DNA of 64,000 nt from Roseivivax sediminis (GCF_900112685.1 NZ_FOMS01000005.1:124001-188000), one strand, 5' to 3'. Numbered from the stretch's first letter, positions 37,152 through 46,458 are shown. Notes: generated by a model not told the origin, from the sequence alone. Numbers and translations: made by a program.

Positions 37152-38375
37152 TCAGGCGGAAAGATCAGCGCGATTCAGCGCACAATGCGACCACAGTTCA
37201 TCCATCGCGTGAACGAGATGATCGAGTTCTTTCGGGCCGTGTACGGGCGACGGGGTGAAGCGCAGACGCTCCGTCCCGCGGGGGACAGTGGGATAGTTGA
37301 TCGGCTGAACGTAGATCCCGTAGCGATCGAGGAGCATGTCCGACAGGACCTTGGTGTGCACCGGATCGCCGACGATGACCGGCACGATATGACTGCCGTG
37401 GTCGATGATCGGCAGGCCCATGCCCTTCAGCCGGGTCTTGAGGATCTTCGCCTGGGTCTGGTGCCGCTCGCGCAGCGCCTGGTCGCGCTTGAGATGAGCG
37501 ACAGAGGCCGCAGCCCCGGCGGCGACGGCGGGCGGCAGCGACGTGGTGAAAATGAAGCCCGGCGCGTAAGACCTTATTGCATCGCACATTCTTCCGGACG
37601 CGGCGATGTATCCGCCCATCACGCCGTAGGCCTTGGCCAGGGTGCCGTTGATGATGTCGAGCCGGTGTAGCAGCCGGTCCCGCTCGGCCACGCCGCCGCC
37701 GCGCGGGCCGTACATGCCGACGGCATGCACCTCGTCGATATAGGTCAGCGCGCCGAATTCGTCGGCCAGATCGCAGATCGCCTCTATCGGGCCGAAATCG
37801 CCGTCCATGGAATAGACGGATTCAAAGGCGATCAGCTTCGGCGCGGCCGGATCGTCCGCCGCCATCAGTTCGCGCAGGTGCGCAACGTCGTTGTGCCGGA
37901 AGATCCGCTTGGCGCCGCCGTTGCGGCGCACGCCCTCGATCATCGAGGCGTGGTTCAGAGCGTCGGAATAGATGATGAGGCCCGGAAACAGCTTCGGCAG
38001 GGTCGACAACGTGGCATCGTTGGCGATGTACGCCGAAGTGAAGAGCAACGCCGACTCCTTGCCGTGCAGGTCGGCCAGTTCGGCTTCCAGACGCTTGTGG
38101 AAGACCGTGGTGCCGGAGATGTTGCGCGTGCCGCCGGAACCGGCGCCGGCGGCATCCACCGCCTCGTGCATCGCGGACAGGACCGCCGGGTGCTGCCCCA
38201 TCCCCAGGTAGTCGTTGCCGCACCAGACGGTGATCGGCGTTTCCGACCCGTCGGGCTTGCGCCAAGTGGCATGGGGGAAATGTCCGCGCTGCCGCTCGAT
38301 ATCGATGAACGTCCGGTACCGGCCCTCTTCGTGCAGTTGGTCGATGGCCTGTTCCAGTTGCGCGTTATAGTCCAC
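37152..38375 (-). CDS. hemA: 5-Aminolevulinate synthase
   Basis: This PLP enzyme joins glycine and succinyl-CoA to make 5-aminolevulinate, the Shemin route of alphaproteobacteria. Present are the N-terminal [57 protein letters not shown] and the PLP-lysine motif [15 protein letters not shown] 38375 (MDYNAQLEQ) is chosen as start because GGGAG lies 7 bp upstream and homologues begin at this point; the length is then 407 residues. Upstream sequence holds an FnrL-like box and a 7-7-7 dyad, fitting oxygen-regulated tetrapyrrole synthesis. Confidence 0.96.
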   Translation of the reverse strand: MDYNAQLEQAIDQLHEEGRYRTFIDIERQRGHFPHATWRKPDGSETPITVWCGNDYLGMGQHPAVLSAMHEAVDAAGAGSGGTRNISGTTVFHKRLEAELADLHGKESALLFTSAYIANDATLSTLPKLFPGLIIYSDALNHASMIEGVRRNGGAKRIFRHNDVAHLRELMAADDPAAPKLIAFESVYSMDGDFGPIEAICDLADEFGALTYIDEVHAVGMYGPRGGGVAERDRLLHRLDIINGTLAKAYGVMGGYIAASGRMCDAIRSYAPGFIFTTSLPPAVAAGAAASVAHLKRDQALRERHQTQAKILKTRLKGMGLPIIDHGSHIVPVIVGDPVHTKVLSDMLLDRYGIYVQPINYPTVPRGTERLRFTPSPVHGPKELDHLVHAMDELWSHCALNRADLSA

Positions 38376-38449
38376 GCCGCGTCTCCCACTTCCTGTCGCG
38401 AAGCCGAGTCGGCCCGCGCCGCCCACGTCCCGGGCGGTATTCCGCGTAT

Positions 38450-38470
38450 GCTGTGCATATAGAGCACAGC
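38450..38470. promoter_or_regulatory. Inverted repeat in the hemA promoter region
   Basis: GCTGTGC (38450-38456) and GCACAGC (38464-38470) form a perfect dyad around ATATAGA, 75 bp before the hemA GTG. The AT-rich centre could be a -10 element, so a bound factor would block transcription. The spacing TGT-N11-ACA is one base short of the PpsR/CrtJ consensus; the regulator is unknown. Confidence 0.5.
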
Positions 38471-38512
38471 TCGCCCGAACAACCGGTTACCCCAAGACCG
38501 AAAGTCGCAGCT

Positions 38513-38526
38513 TTGACATAAGTCAT
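38513..38526. promoter_or_regulatory. FNR/FnrL-like box between hemA and the dipeptidase gene
   Basis: TTGAC-ATAA-GTCAT differs from the TTGAY-N4-RTCAA consensus at one end base. It is about 140 bp upstream of hemA and 175 bp from the divergent dipeptidase start. FnrL control of hemA is known in Rhodobacter. The remainder of this 325-bp intergenic region shows no gene. Confidence 0.45.
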
Positions 38527-38700
38527 ATCGGTTGCGCGCCTTTCGGAAACTTTCCCGAGTCATGGGTATCCGGCTGTTATGGGACCATCCCGGGCCTTCG
38601 CCGCGCCACCCCTCCGATGGTCTTGGCCGTCCAGGCGGGCTGGACACCGCCCGGCGCGCTGGTACCGTCGCCGCCAGACCACAGGATCAGGAGTGCCGCG

Positions 38701-40071
38701 ATGTCCCTCGACGCCGTCCTTGCCCGGATCGACGCCGACCTGCCCGCCGCCACGGAGCGGCTGTTCGAGTTGTTGCGCATCCCGTCGATCTCGACCGACC
38801 CCGCCTACAAGGACGAATGCCGCCGCGCCGCCGAATGGCTGGTTGCCGACCTTGCCACGATCGGCGTGGAGGCGGGGCTGCGCGACACGCCCGGTCACCC
38901 CATGGTCGTCGGCCACGTACCCGGCGACGGCCCGCACGTGCTGTTCTACGGCCATTACGACGTGCAGCCGGTGGACCCGCTGGAGCTTTGGGACCGCGAT
39001 CCGTTCGACCCGGCGCTGGAAGACACGGAAAGCGGCCGCGTGATCCGTGCCCGTGGCTCCTCGGACGACAAGGGCCAGCTGATGACCTTCGTGGAGGCCT
39101 GCCGCGCCTGGCACGCGGAGACCGGCCGCATGCCCTGCCGCATCACATTCTTCTTCGAGGGCGAGGAAGAGTCGGGCTCGCCGTCGCTGGTGCCTTTCCT
39201 AAAGGAGAATGCCGAAGAGTTGCGCGCCGACGTCGCGCTGATCTGCGACACCACGCTCTACGGCACCGAGACACCCGCGATCGTGACCATGCTGCGCGGC
39301 CTTCTGGGCGAGGAGGTGGAGATCACCGGCCCCGACCGCGACCTGCATTCGGGGTTTTTCGGCGGGCCGGCGATGAACCCGATCCGGGTGCTGACACGCA
39401 TCCTCGGCAACCTGCACGACGACGCCGGCCGGGTGACCGTGCCGGGTTTCTACGACGGTGTGCCGGACCTCGACCCGGGCCTGCGGTCGCGCTGGGACGC
39501 GCTCGGGTTCGATCCGACCGGCTTTCTGGGCAGCGTCGGGCTCGGCCTCGCCGCCGGGGAGGCCGAGCACAGCGCGCTTGAACAGATCTGGTCGCGTCCG
39601 ACCGCCGAGATCAACGGCATTCTCGGCGGCTATACCGGCGCCGGCTTCAAGACCGTGCTGCCCTCGCGCGCCTCGGCAAAGGTGAGCTTCCGGCTTGTGG
39701 GCGACCAGGACCCGCTGGCGATCCGCGACAGCTTCCGCGCCTGGGTGCGCGATCAGGTGCCGGAGGATTGCAAGGTGACCTTCCGAGACCACGGCGCGTC
39801 CGGGGCCTCGGTGATGGCGACCGATCACCCGGCCTTCGAACAGGCGCGGCAGGCGCTGTCGGCCGAGTGGCCTCAGGAGGCCGCGTATATCGGAGCCGGC
39901 GGCTCCATCCCCGTGGCCGGGCATTTCAAGTCCGTCCTGGACACCGACGCGATGCTGATCGGCTTTGCCAAGGACGACGACCAGATCCATTCGCCGAACG
40001 AGAAATATGATCTCGACAGCTTTCACCGCGGAATCCGGAGCTGGGCGCGCATCCTCGACGCGCTGGCCTGA
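38701..40071 (+). CDS. M20-family metallopeptidase (dipeptidase)
   Basis: A cytosolic zinc peptidase of 456 residues. Metal-binding motifs are clear: LFYGHYDVQPVDP (His, Asp), RGSSDDKGQLM (bridging Asp), FFEGEEESGSPS (catalytic Glu-Glu) and DLHSGFFGG from the lid domain, ending with DDQIHSPNEKYD (His). The M20A/F dipeptidase branch with this pattern splits dipeptides or acyl-amino acids; substrate range is not readable. ATG 38701 follows AGGAG. It stands alone, divergent from hemA. Confidence 0.93.
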   Translation: MSLDAVLARIDADLPAATERLFELLRIPSISTDPAYKDECRRAAEWLVADLATIGVEAGLRDTPGHPMVVGHVPGDGPHVLFYGHYDVQPVDPLELWDRDPFDPALEDTESGRVIRARGSSDDKGQLMTFVEACRAWHAETGRMPCRITFFFEGEEESGSPSLVPFLKENAEELRADVALICDTTLYGTETPAIVTMLRGLLGEEVEITGPDRDLHSGFFGGPAMNPIRVLTRILGNLHDDAGRVTVPGFYDGVPDLDPGLRSRWDALGFDPTGFLGSVGLGLAAGEAEHSALEQIWSRPTAEINGILGGYTGAGFKTVLPSRASAKVSFRLVGDQDPLAIRDSFRAWVRDQVPEDCKVTFRDHGASGASVMATDHPAFEQARQALSAEWPQEAAYIGAGGSIPVAGHFKSVLDTDAMLIGFAKDDDQIHSPNEKYDLDSFHRGIRSWARILDALA

Positions 40072-40195
40072 TCCTGCGGCCGCGCTCGCACCGCAGCGTC
40101 GGCGCGGGCGTTTACCAAGAAACGGTTAAGAAATTGCCCCTCGTGGCCCGGAGCTTTCCGCTTTTACGCCGCAATCCCTGCGCATCCTGCGCGCC

Positions 40196-40708
40196 ATGAC
40201 ACACGCGATCCGCAAACAGACCAAGGCCGACTTCGCCGCTCGTGTGCAGCGGGTCGCTCCCGGCTACGGGCGAAGCCGGACGGCACCACCGCCGCAATCG
40301 GGTTCGCCTTTCGCCTTGGGCCTTCTGGGTTTCGCCTGGATCTATCTCGCCGTTTCCGTGGCGCAGAACCGAGGCCACCTGCATGCCAGCATCGAGGCAA
40401 GCGCCCTGCCACCCCATGCGCAGGTCTGGGTAATGGCCGGCCTCGCCGCAATGCTCGCGGTCAGCGCGGTCATGGTGATCGTCCATCTTGCCCGCCTGCT
40501 GCGGCGCGGGCACCGCGGAACGAGCGGATCGATCCTTGCCGGCGGCCTCTTCGCCATGGCGTTTTGCCACATCCCGACCGGCATATTCGAGGCCGGAATC
40601 GCCATGCTCGACTTCAACACGTCAAGGCTCCTGCGCAGCGCCGGGGCGACGATGCAGGATGGCGTGGGGTTCGACCTCGTCTCGATCAGCTTCACCGCCG
40701 CGCGCTGA
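40196..40708 (+). CDS. Hypothetical membrane protein, 170 residues
   Basis: After a basic N-terminus (HAIRKQTKADFAARVQR) there are hydrophobic segments near residues 40-57, 77-98 and 112-135, suggesting three membrane helices. I do not recognise the family. The 124 bp before it contain TTTACC...GGTTAA sequence but no clear promoter. The gene ends 20 bp before the convergent choV. Codon use looks like its neighbours; its reality is supported by length and lack of a better frame. Confidence 0.6.
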   Translation: MTHAIRKQTKADFAARVQRVAPGYGRSRTAPPPQSGSPFALGLLGFAWIYLAVSVAQNRGHLHASIEASALPPHAQVWVMAGLAAMLAVSAVMVIVHLARLLRRGHRGTSGSILAGGLFAMAFCHIPTGIFEAGIAMLDFNTSRLLRSAGATMQDGVGFDLVSISFTAAR

Positions 40709-40728
40709 GCGACCGACCATAGGTGTCG

Positions 40729-41763
40729 TCAGCCACCCCGGCGCGGCGCGGCCAGGCGCCGGACTAGTCCTGTGGCGCTCACCTCGCCGAGGACGCGGCC
40801 GTCGCGCACCACGCGAAGCCGCTCCGGCCCCTCCGCCAGCCGCGCCATGACGTCGGTCACCGGCACGTCGGGCGCGAGTTCCCCGTCCGTGTCGGCGCCG
40901 GTCGCCGGCTCCATCACGTCACGCGCACAAAGCACCCCGAGCGGGTTCATGTGCGCCACGAACTCCGCCACGTAATCGTCTGCCGGATCTGAATAAATCT
41001 CTTCCGGTCGTCCGCATTGCACGATCCGGCCGCCCTCCATTATGGCGATGCGGTTGCCCAGCTTGAACGCCTCGTCGAGGTCGTGGCTGACGAAGACGAT
41101 GGTCTTCTGCATCTCGCGCTGCAGTTCCAGCAGCTCGTCCTGCAACTTCGTGCGGATCAGCGGATCGAGGGCCGAGAACGGCTCGTCCATCAGGAGGATC
41201 GGCGCGTCCGTCGCGAAAGCGCGCGCAAGGCCGACGCGCTGCTGCATCCCGCCGGAGAGCTCGCCCACCTTGCGGTCGCCCCAGCCGTCGAGGCCGACGA
41301 GCCCGAGCTGTCGGTCCACCCGTTCGGTCCGTTCGGCCTTGCCCACCCCCGCAAGCTCGAGGCCCAGACCGACATTCTCGCGCACGCTGCGCCAGGGAAG
41401 AAGCCCGAATTGCTGGAACACCATCGCCACGCATTCGCGCCGCACCTGCCGCAGGTCCCCGTCCGAGGCATGGGTCACGTTGCACGTCCACTGCCCGTCG
41501 CTGACCGTCACCGACCCGCGCACCACCGGGTTGAGCCCGTTGATCGCCCGCAGGAGCGTCGACTTGCCCGACCCCGACAGCCCCATGAGCACCAGCATCT
41601 CGCCCGGCGCGACGTCGACGGAGCAATCGTGCACGCCCAGCACCTGCCCGGTGCGCTTCTGGATCTCCGCCCGGCCCTGGCCCTGGTCCATCAGCGGCAA
41701 GGCCGCTTGAGGTTCTTCCCCGAAGACGATGGAAACATTGTCGATCTTGACAGCAGGCGTCAT
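40729..41763 (-). CDS. choV: Choline/betaine ABC transporter, ATP-binding protein
   Basis: The ATPase of a quaternary-amine importer (ProV/OpuAA/ChoV group). Walker A is MGLSGSGKSTLLRAIN, the signature VGELSGGMQQRVGLARA, Walker B PILLMDEPFSALDP, with the switch His in VSHDLDEAF. The family's extra N-terminal segment (ALPLMDQGQGRAEIQKRTG) is typical of choline transporters. The C-terminal tail (~270-344) has only a single CBS-like stretch. ATG 41763 overlaps the permease stop as ATGA. No substrate-binding protein gene is present in the unit. Confidence 0.88.
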   Translation of the reverse strand: MTPAVKIDNVSIVFGEEPQAALPLMDQGQGRAEIQKRTGQVLGVHDCSVDVAPGEMLVLMGLSGSGKSTLLRAINGLNPVVRGSVTVSDGQWTCNVTHASDGDLRQVRRECVAMVFQQFGLLPWRSVRENVGLGLELAGVGKAERTERVDRQLGLVGLDGWGDRKVGELSGGMQQRVGLARAFATDAPILLMDEPFSALDPLIRTKLQDELLELQREMQKTIVFVSHDLDEAFKLGNRIAIMEGGRIVQCGRPEEIYSDPADDYVAEFVAHMNPLGVLCARDVMEPATGADTDGELAPDVPVTDVMARLAEGPERLRVVRDGRVLGEVSATGLVRRLAAPRRGG

Positions 41764-42599
41764 TTGCGGCCTCCGACGTTCAGCATCCGGTCGAGCATGA
41801 TGGCGACGACGACGATGACGAAACCGCTCTCGAAGCCGAGCGAGGTGTTCACCTGATTGAGCGCCCGCACCACCGGCACGCCAAGCCCGTCCGCCCCGAC
41901 GAGCGCGGCGATCACCACCATCGACAGCGACAGCATGATGGTCTGGTTGAGCCCCGCCATGATCTGCGGAAAGGCGCTCGGCAGTTCCACCTTCCACAGC
42001 ACTTGCCGGTCGGTGGCGCCGAAGGCCCGCGCCGCCTCAAGCAACGGCTCGGGCGTGGAGGAGACGCCGAGATAGGTCAGCCGGATCGGGGCCGGCACCA
42101 CGAAGATCACCGTCGCCATAAGGCCCGGCACCATGCCGATGCCGAAGAACACGATGGCCGGAATCAGATAGACGAAGGTCGGCAGCGTCTGCATCAGGTC
42201 CAGCACCGGCCGGATCACGGTATAGAGGCGCGGGCGGTGCGCCGCTGCGATGCCAATGGGCACGCCCACCCCCATGCACACCACGCAGGCCGACAGGACA
42301 AGCGTCAGGCTTTCAAGCGTCTCTTCCCAGTAATCCTGGTTGAGCACGAACAGAAAGCCCAGACCCACGAACAAGGCCACCTTCCAGCTGCGCTGCAGCG
42401 CGTAGGCCAGCGCCATGAATAGGGCGATAATCACGAAGGGGTGCGGGCTTTCCAGCGCCCAGAGCACGCCGTCGATCAGCCCCTCCATCCCGCGCGCGAG
42501 CGCGTCGAGCAGCCAGCCTGCATGGGTGCGGATGCCGTCGAAGACGATTTCCGCCACGTCGCCCACGGGAATCTTGTAGTCTGTCAGCCAGTCCAGCAC
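41760..42599 (-). CDS. choW: Choline/betaine ABC transporter, permease
   Basis: An inner-membrane permease of the ProW/ChoW type with about six helices (for example PFVIIALFMALAYAL, VALFVGLGFLFVL, LVLSACVVCMGVGVP). The ATPase-contact (EAA) loop is EPLLEAARAFGATDRQVLWKVELP. The N-terminus VLDWLTDYKIPVGD matches ChoW starts, and GTG 42599 has GGGGGA six bases upstream; GTG 42617 is an alternative. It is co-transcribed with choV and divergent from betI, sharing a region with a BetI-like dyad. A choX binding-protein gene, usually first in this operon, is missing. Confidence 0.88.
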   Translation of the reverse strand: MLDWLTDYKIPVGDVAEIVFDGIRTHAGWLLDALARGMEGLIDGVLWALESPHPFVIIALFMALAYALQRSWKVALFVGLGFLFVLNQDYWEETLESLTLVLSACVVCMGVGVPIGIAAAHRPRLYTVIRPVLDLMQTLPTFVYLIPAIVFFGIGMVPGLMATVIFVVPAPIRLTYLGVSSTPEPLLEAARAFGATDRQVLWKVELPSAFPQIMAGLNQTIMLSLSMVVIAALVGADGLGVPVVRALNQVNTSLGFESGFVIVVVAIMLDRMLNVGGRK

Positions 42600-42697
42600 G
42601 GGTCGTCCCCCAGTCACGGCGCCGCGTCGGGCGCTCTTTCATCGCATGTCCGGTCGCGGCGGCTCATGGCCTCGCGACGCCCGGCGGCGCGTTGTTG

Positions 42698-42711
42698 ATT
42701 GACGGGTCAAT
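42698..42711. promoter_or_regulatory. BetI-type operator between choW and betI
   Basis: ATTGA-CGGG-TCAAT is a perfect 5-bp dyad, extending loosely to TTGATT...AATTAA, centred between the divergent choWV and betI genes. It resembles BetI operators, which BetI leaves when choline is present. It lies 58 bp from the betI start and about 100 bp from choW. Confidence 0.65.
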
Positions 42712-42768
42712 TAATGCCGCGATATGGTCCGCGCCGCAACCGCCAATTTGGCAAGGGATCCCGCACGC

Positions 42769-43368
42769 ATGGGAAAAGAGGTCCAGCGCCGGCGCGACCT
42801 GATCGCGGCGACCATCCGCGAGATAGGCCAGCACGGCACGCTGAACGTGACCGTGGGGCAGATCGCGCGCAGGGCCGGCGTCTCGCCCGGCCTCGCCTTC
42901 CACTATTTCGGCGACAAGGAGGCGCTGTTTCTCGCCACCATGCGGTCGATCCTGCGCGACTACGCGCGCGACGTGCGCGACGCGCTCGACACGGCACAGG
43001 GTTCGCGCGCGCGCCTCGACGCGATCATCGAGGCCAGCTTCGCCGACAGCCATTTCCGCGACGGCGCGGTCGCCGCCTGGCTCAATTTCTACGTTCTGGC
43101 CCAGACCTCACAGGAGGCCGCGCGATTGCTGGCGCTCTATCACCGGCGGCTCGGCTCAAACCTCCTGCACGATCTGCGCCCGCTTGCCGGGGACGAGGCG
43201 CCCGCCATCGCAATGCGGCTCGCGGCGTTGATCGACGGGCTGTATCTGCGCTTCGCCCTCGCTCGCGGCGCCGTCGACGCGCAGCCGGCCGCCGACCAGG
43301 TGCGCGCGGCCCTGGCCCGCGAACTGGCCGCCTGCGCTCACCGCGGCGACAGCGCAGTCAGGTTGTAG
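42769..43368 (+). CDS. betI: TetR-family choline-responsive repressor BetI
   Basis: An N-terminal TetR HTH (RRRDLIAATIREIGQHGT, VGQIARRAGVSPGLAFHYFGDKEAL over two stretches) is followed by a ligand domain with WLNFYVLAQTSQEAARLLALY and LAALIDGLYLRFAL, matching BetI. BetI represses choline uptake and oxidation genes. ATG 42769 gives 199 residues, the family length; ATG 42724 is possible. The gene sits alone facing choWV; betA, betB and betC do not follow as they do in many relatives. Its end overlaps the convergent lipoprotein gene by 31 bp. Confidence 0.88.
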   Translation: MGKEVQRRRDLIAATIREIGQHGTLNVTVGQIARRAGVSPGLAFHYFGDKEALFLATMRSILRDYARDVRDALDTAQGSRARLDAIIEASFADSHFRDGAVAAWLNFYVLAQTSQEAARLLALYHRRLGSNLLHDLRPLAGDEAPAIAMRLAALIDGLYLRFALARGAVDAQPAADQVRAALARELAACAHRGDSAVRL

Positions 43369-43862
43369 CCGTACCAGTCCAGGATCTCCTCGGCCGCCGC
43401 CAGCCGCTCGCCCGGCCGGCCCGTCCGGTCGAGCACGAAGACCCAGGCGCCACCCGGATCGCCCATCGCCGCGGTGCGCCCGTCCGCGTCCAGCCAATGC
43501 ACCCAGAGCGGCCGGCCCGCGACGGTGAACCGCCCCGGCGCGACTTCCTCGACCGCATGGTCCGTTCCGGCGATACGCATGCGGCCCGGCGCGAACCGCA
43601 CGGCGGCGCCGGGCGGCACGCCCGCCCCGCGGACCACCTGCCACTCGCCCTCGAGCCGCGCCGCCGTCACATCGATCTGCGCCCCCACCGGTGCGCCGCT
43701 CTGCCTCAGCGGTGCCGGCGGCGCGGGCAGGTCCGGCGTCGTCCGGCCGCAGGCGACAACAACGGACACGAGGACGAGGCAGGCCAGTCGGGCCGCAAGC
43801 GCCCCGCAGCCGCCGCGCCCTCCCGCGCGCGCATCGCGCGACGACGCGAACGCCTCGCTCAC
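43338..43862 (-). CDS. Lipocalin-like outer lipoprotein, hypothetical
   Basis: The GTG at 43862 overlaps the rlmE stop (GTGA). The 174-residue product has a lipoprotein signal ending [12 protein letters not shown], where the Cys would be lipidated. The mature part ([21 protein letters not shown], split; [40 protein letters not shown]) resembles small lipocalin-like/META-type barrel proteins of Rhodobacteraceae. No function is known. The 3' end overlaps betI on the other strand. Confidence 0.75.
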   Translation of the reverse strand: MSEAFASSRDARAGGRGGCGALAARLACLVLVSVVVACGRTTPDLPAPPAPLRQSGAPVGAQIDVTAARLEGEWQVVRGAGVPPGAAVRFAPGRMRIAGTDHAVEEVAPGRFTVAGRPLWVHWLDADGRTAAMGDPGGAWVFVLDRTGRPGERLAAAEEILDWYGYNLTALSPR

Positions 43863-44599
43863 GTGTCCTCCTCCGGATCCTTGCGGCCCCTGAAGCCCGT
43901 AGCCACCACAAACTTCTCGGAGGAATCCGCGCGCGAGGCCGGCGGCTTGACGTTGGCGACATTGTCGAAGCGCTGCTTCAGCAGCGTCTGCAGACCGCTT
44001 TCCGCACCGCCCGCCAGCACCTTGGCGACGAAGGTGCCGCCGTCCTCCAGCACGTCGAAGGCCAGCTCCGCCGCCGCCTCGCACAGCGCCACGATGCGCA
44101 GGTGGTCGGTCTGCTTGTGCCCCGAGGACGAGGCGGCCATGTCCGACATCACCACGTCCGCCGGCCCGCCGAGCCAGTCCTTCACCCGGTCGTCGGCGCC
44201 ATCCTCCATGAAATCGTGCTGGTGGATCTCGGCCCCCGGGACCGGGTCCACCTCCTGCAGGTCGACGCCCAGCACGCGCCCGCGCTGGCCCGACCGCTCG
44301 CCGAGCGCGTTGACCCGCGCCGCCGCCACCTGGCACCAGCCGCCCGGCGCGCAGCCGAGGTCCACGACCCGCGCCCCCGGCACCAGGAACCGGAAGCGAT
44401 CGTCGAGCTCGAGGATCTTGAACGCCGCGCGGCCGCGATAGCCCTCGGCCTGCGCCCGCTTCACGTACGGATCGTTGAGCTGACGCTGCAGCCAGCGGGT
44501 CGAGGACGCCCTGCGTCCCCGTGCCGTCTTCACCTTGACCTTCAGGTCGCGCTGCCCGCGCCCCGAAGAACTCTTGCCTCGTCCCGGTTCCTTCGCCAT
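43859..44599 (-). CDS. rlmE: 23S rRNA (uridine-2'-O-)-methyltransferase
   Basis: RlmE (FtsJ/RrmJ) methylates U2552 of 23S rRNA. SAM-binding [16 protein letters not shown] and the K-D-K-E catalytic set are recognisable (K in [12 protein letters not shown] in [14 protein letters not shown] in TFVAKVL, E in SSEKFVVA). A basic N-terminal extension ([20 protein letters not shown]) makes it 246 residues. The ribosome site AGGGG before ATG 44599 is provided by the tail of an intergenic repeat. It is followed by an overlapping lipoprotein gene. Confidence 0.95.
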   Translation of the reverse strand: MAKEPGRGKSSSGRGQRDLKVKVKTARGRRASSTRWLQRQLNDPYVKRAQAEGYRGRAAFKILELDDRFRFLVPGARVVDLGCAPGGWCQVAAARVNALGERSGQRGRVLGVDLQEVDPVPGAEIHQHDFMEDGADDRVKDWLGGPADVVMSDMAASSSGHKQTDHLRIVALCEAAAELAFDVLEDGGTFVAKVLAGGAESGLQTLLKQRFDNVANVKPPASRADSSEKFVVATGFRGRKDPEEDT

Positions 44600-44600
44600 C

Positions 44601-44657
44601 GCCCCTGCTTCATCTGCCCTGAAATATCCCGGGGGTGTGGGGGCAGCGCCCCCACGC
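44601..44657 (-). repeat. Dispersed stem-loop repeat, copy D
   Basis: Read on the minus strand: GGGGGC-GCT-GCCCCC, then CCCGGGATATTT, GGGCAGATGAAG and CAGGGGC. It lies between the Ppx gene (upstream) and rlmE. Its last bases, CAGGGGC, sit just before the rlmE ATG and appear to serve as its Shine-Dalgarno. Confidence 0.85.
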
Positions 44658-44687
44658 GGTCGCCCCGCATCGCCCGGCCCGTCACTC

Positions 44688-45800
44688 TCAGAACGGTCCG
44701 TCCTCGAGCACCCCGTCCGCCGACATCTGCGCGTAGAGGAGGCCCTCGCGCAACCCCCGGTCGGCCACCGACAGCCGATCCGTCGGCCAGCACCGCAGCA
44801 GGGCCTGCAGGATCGCCGCGCCCGACATGATCAGCGCCTGCCTGTCCTGGCCGATGCGCGGATCGCGCCGGCGGCCGACCGGCCCGAGCTCCAGATACTT
44901 GCGGATCACCGCCTCGATCTGATCGGAGGTCATGCGCAGCCCGTCCACCTTCGTGCGGTCATAGCGCTTCAGTCCCAGATGCGAGGCCGCCACCGTGGTT
45001 ACCGTGCCGCTGGTGCCGACGATCTGGAAACCGGCGCGTTCCTGTTCGTCCTTGTAGGGCGCGAATTCGGCGAGGTTCTCCTCGAAGAACCACGACATCA
45101 GCGCGTAGCGCGCCGCGTCGTCCTCCACGTCAGAGAACTGGTCGCGCAGCGTCGCCACGCCCAGCGGCACGCTGATCCAGTCCACCACCTTGGCAGCAGG
45201 AAACGGGCTGCCTGCCGTGTGGAACCCGGCATGCAGCCGCATGATCGCCTTCGGCCGCTCGCGGTGCGGCACGCTCGACAGGTCGATCCACACCAGCTCG
45301 GTCGAACCGCCGCCGATATCCACGACCAGAAGCTGTTCGGTCTTGGTGGAGACCAGCGGCGCGCAGGAAATCACGGCCAGCCGAGCCTCCTCCTCGGGCT
45401 GGATGATCTCCATCCTGAGGCCGGTCTCGCGCTCCACGTGGCGGATGAAGGTGCGGGCGTTCTGCGCGCGGCGGCAGGCTTCCGTGGCCACCAGCCGCAT
45501 CCGCGTCACGCCGTGGCGCCGGATCTTCTGCTGGCACACGCGCAGCGCTGCCACCGTGCGCCCCATGGACGCGCGCGACAACCGTCCCGTGCGCTCGAGC
45601 CCATGGCCCAGCTGCACGGATTTGGAGAAGCTGTCGATCACGTGAAACTGGTTGCCCCTGGGTTGGGCAATCAGCATCCGACAGCTGTTTGTTCCCAGAT
45701 CCACCGCCGCATAGAGGCCGGCTGGATCGGGCTTCGCGGGTGCGTCGCTCTCGACCGGTTTCGGGAAAGCGCCCGCACCTGTGGGACGCTCTGGCGCCAT
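44688..45800 (-). CDS. Ppx/GppA-family phosphatase
   Basis: An ASKHA-fold exopolyphosphatase/pppGpp phosphatase family member of 370 residues: [17 protein letters not shown] (phosphate 1), [38 protein letters not shown] (phosphate 2) and [11 protein letters not shown] (adenosine-type motif). It hydrolyses polyphosphate or pppGpp; which one cannot be told, and C-terminal domains of full Ppx are absent. ATG 45800 has GGAAAGG nine bases upstream; ATG 45806 is too close to that site. It is followed by repeat copy D and rlmE. Confidence 0.9.
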   Translation of the reverse strand: MAPERPTGAGAFPKPVESDAPAKPDPAGLYAAVDLGTNSCRMLIAQPRGNQFHVIDSFSKSVQLGHGLERTGRLSRASMGRTVAALRVCQQKIRRHGVTRMRLVATEACRRAQNARTFIRHVERETGLRMEIIQPEEEARLAVISCAPLVSTKTEQLLVVDIGGGSTELVWIDLSSVPHRERPKAIMRLHAGFHTAGSPFPAAKVVDWISVPLGVATLRDQFSDVEDDAARYALMSWFFEENLAEFAPYKDEQERAGFQIVGTSGTVTTVAASHLGLKRYDRTKVDGLRMTSDQIEAVIRKYLELGPVGRRRDPRIGQDRQALIMSGAAILQALLRCWPTDRLSVADRGLREGLLYAQMSADGVLEDGPF

Positions 45801-46139
45801 GTTCATGCGCCTTTCCGATGTCAACTTGGCCTCACGTTACGCCCCGCGCCGGACCCGCGCAAGCCTCCGTGCCGCCGCCCGTCGCCGCGTCGCCTCCGGG
45901 CCCGCCGGACCCGCGCGCGAAGCCGATGGCAGGACATCCCGTAGGACGAAGCGCCACGCTCCGGCACCGTGCCAGGAGGGCCCTCTTTGCGCATCTGCGG
46001 CCTCCGGGACACACTAGGGAGTGTCCGTTCGAATGCGACGCGATCTGTCGCTCACGCTGTCCGGGATGTCGAAATCCGACCGCAGGGGATGCCCCGCGGC
46101 CGCTATCAGGGACCTCAGCGGAGCAGAGGAGACCCGGCC
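45801..46139. other. Gene-free divergent region
   Basis: This stretch between the divergent Ppx and virulence-factor genes holds no convincing gene. It should contain promoters for both sides. I see a GGACAC...GTGTCC stem near 46007-46026 and the ribosome site of the next gene, but no riboswitch that I recognise. Confidence 0.4.
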
Positions 46140-46442
46140 ATGGCAGCGCTGACCATCGTCTACTGGCGCGATATTCCCGCCCAGGTCATCGTCGGCGGCG
46201 GCCGGCGCGGCGCCAAGATGCCGCTGCCCGAACGGTTCGAGCAGGCCATCGACCGGGCTGCCATGGCTTCCGGCGCGGCCGGGACCGACGCCTATCTCGC
46301 AGGCTGGCACAAGGTCCCCGCAGGAGAGGCGTCCGGCGACGCCGCGGCCGAGGCCGCACGCATCGACGCCGAGTACGATCATCAGCGGTTAATCTCGCTC
46401 GCCCATAATGGCGGCCACGCCCACGCCCACGCCACGCTCTGA
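46140..46442 (+). CDS. Small 'virulence factor'-family protein
   Basis: The 100-residue product (ALTIVYWRDIPAQVIVGGG, GAKMPLPERFEQAIDRAAM, AYLAGWHKVP) matches a small family labelled virulence factor in databases, from memory. Despite the name, its role is not known, and in Rhodobacteraceae it sits beside methyl-THF genes. ATG 46140 follows AGAGGAGA. The C-terminus is His-rich (GGHAHAHATL), possibly metal-binding. It heads a four-gene unit with a MetF-like protein 17 bp downstream. Inferred: accessory factor in one-carbon or B12-dependent methyl metabolism. Confidence 0.8.
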   Translation: MAALTIVYWRDIPAQVIVGGGRRGAKMPLPERFEQAIDRAAMASGAAGTDAYLAGWHKVPAGEASGDAAAEAARIDAEYDHQRLISLAHNGGHAHAHATL

Positions 46443-46458
46443 CGACGGAGATCCGGAC

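Noticed and set aside
38450-38470. PpsR/CrtJ operator at hemA
   Set aside because: The dyad has TGT-N11-ACA, whereas the consensus is TGT-N12-ACA; it is kept as a dyad of unknown regulator.
40110-40135. CtrA-like site before the hypothetical membrane gene
   Set aside because: CCAA-N7-TTAA matches only six of eight consensus bases, which is weak in isolation.
45801-46139. SAH, SAM-II or cobalamin riboswitch upstream of the methyl-THF unit
   Set aside because: I searched this gap and the one before the corrinoid gene (3306-3487) for conserved riboswitch core motifs and saw none; a covariance search would be decisive.
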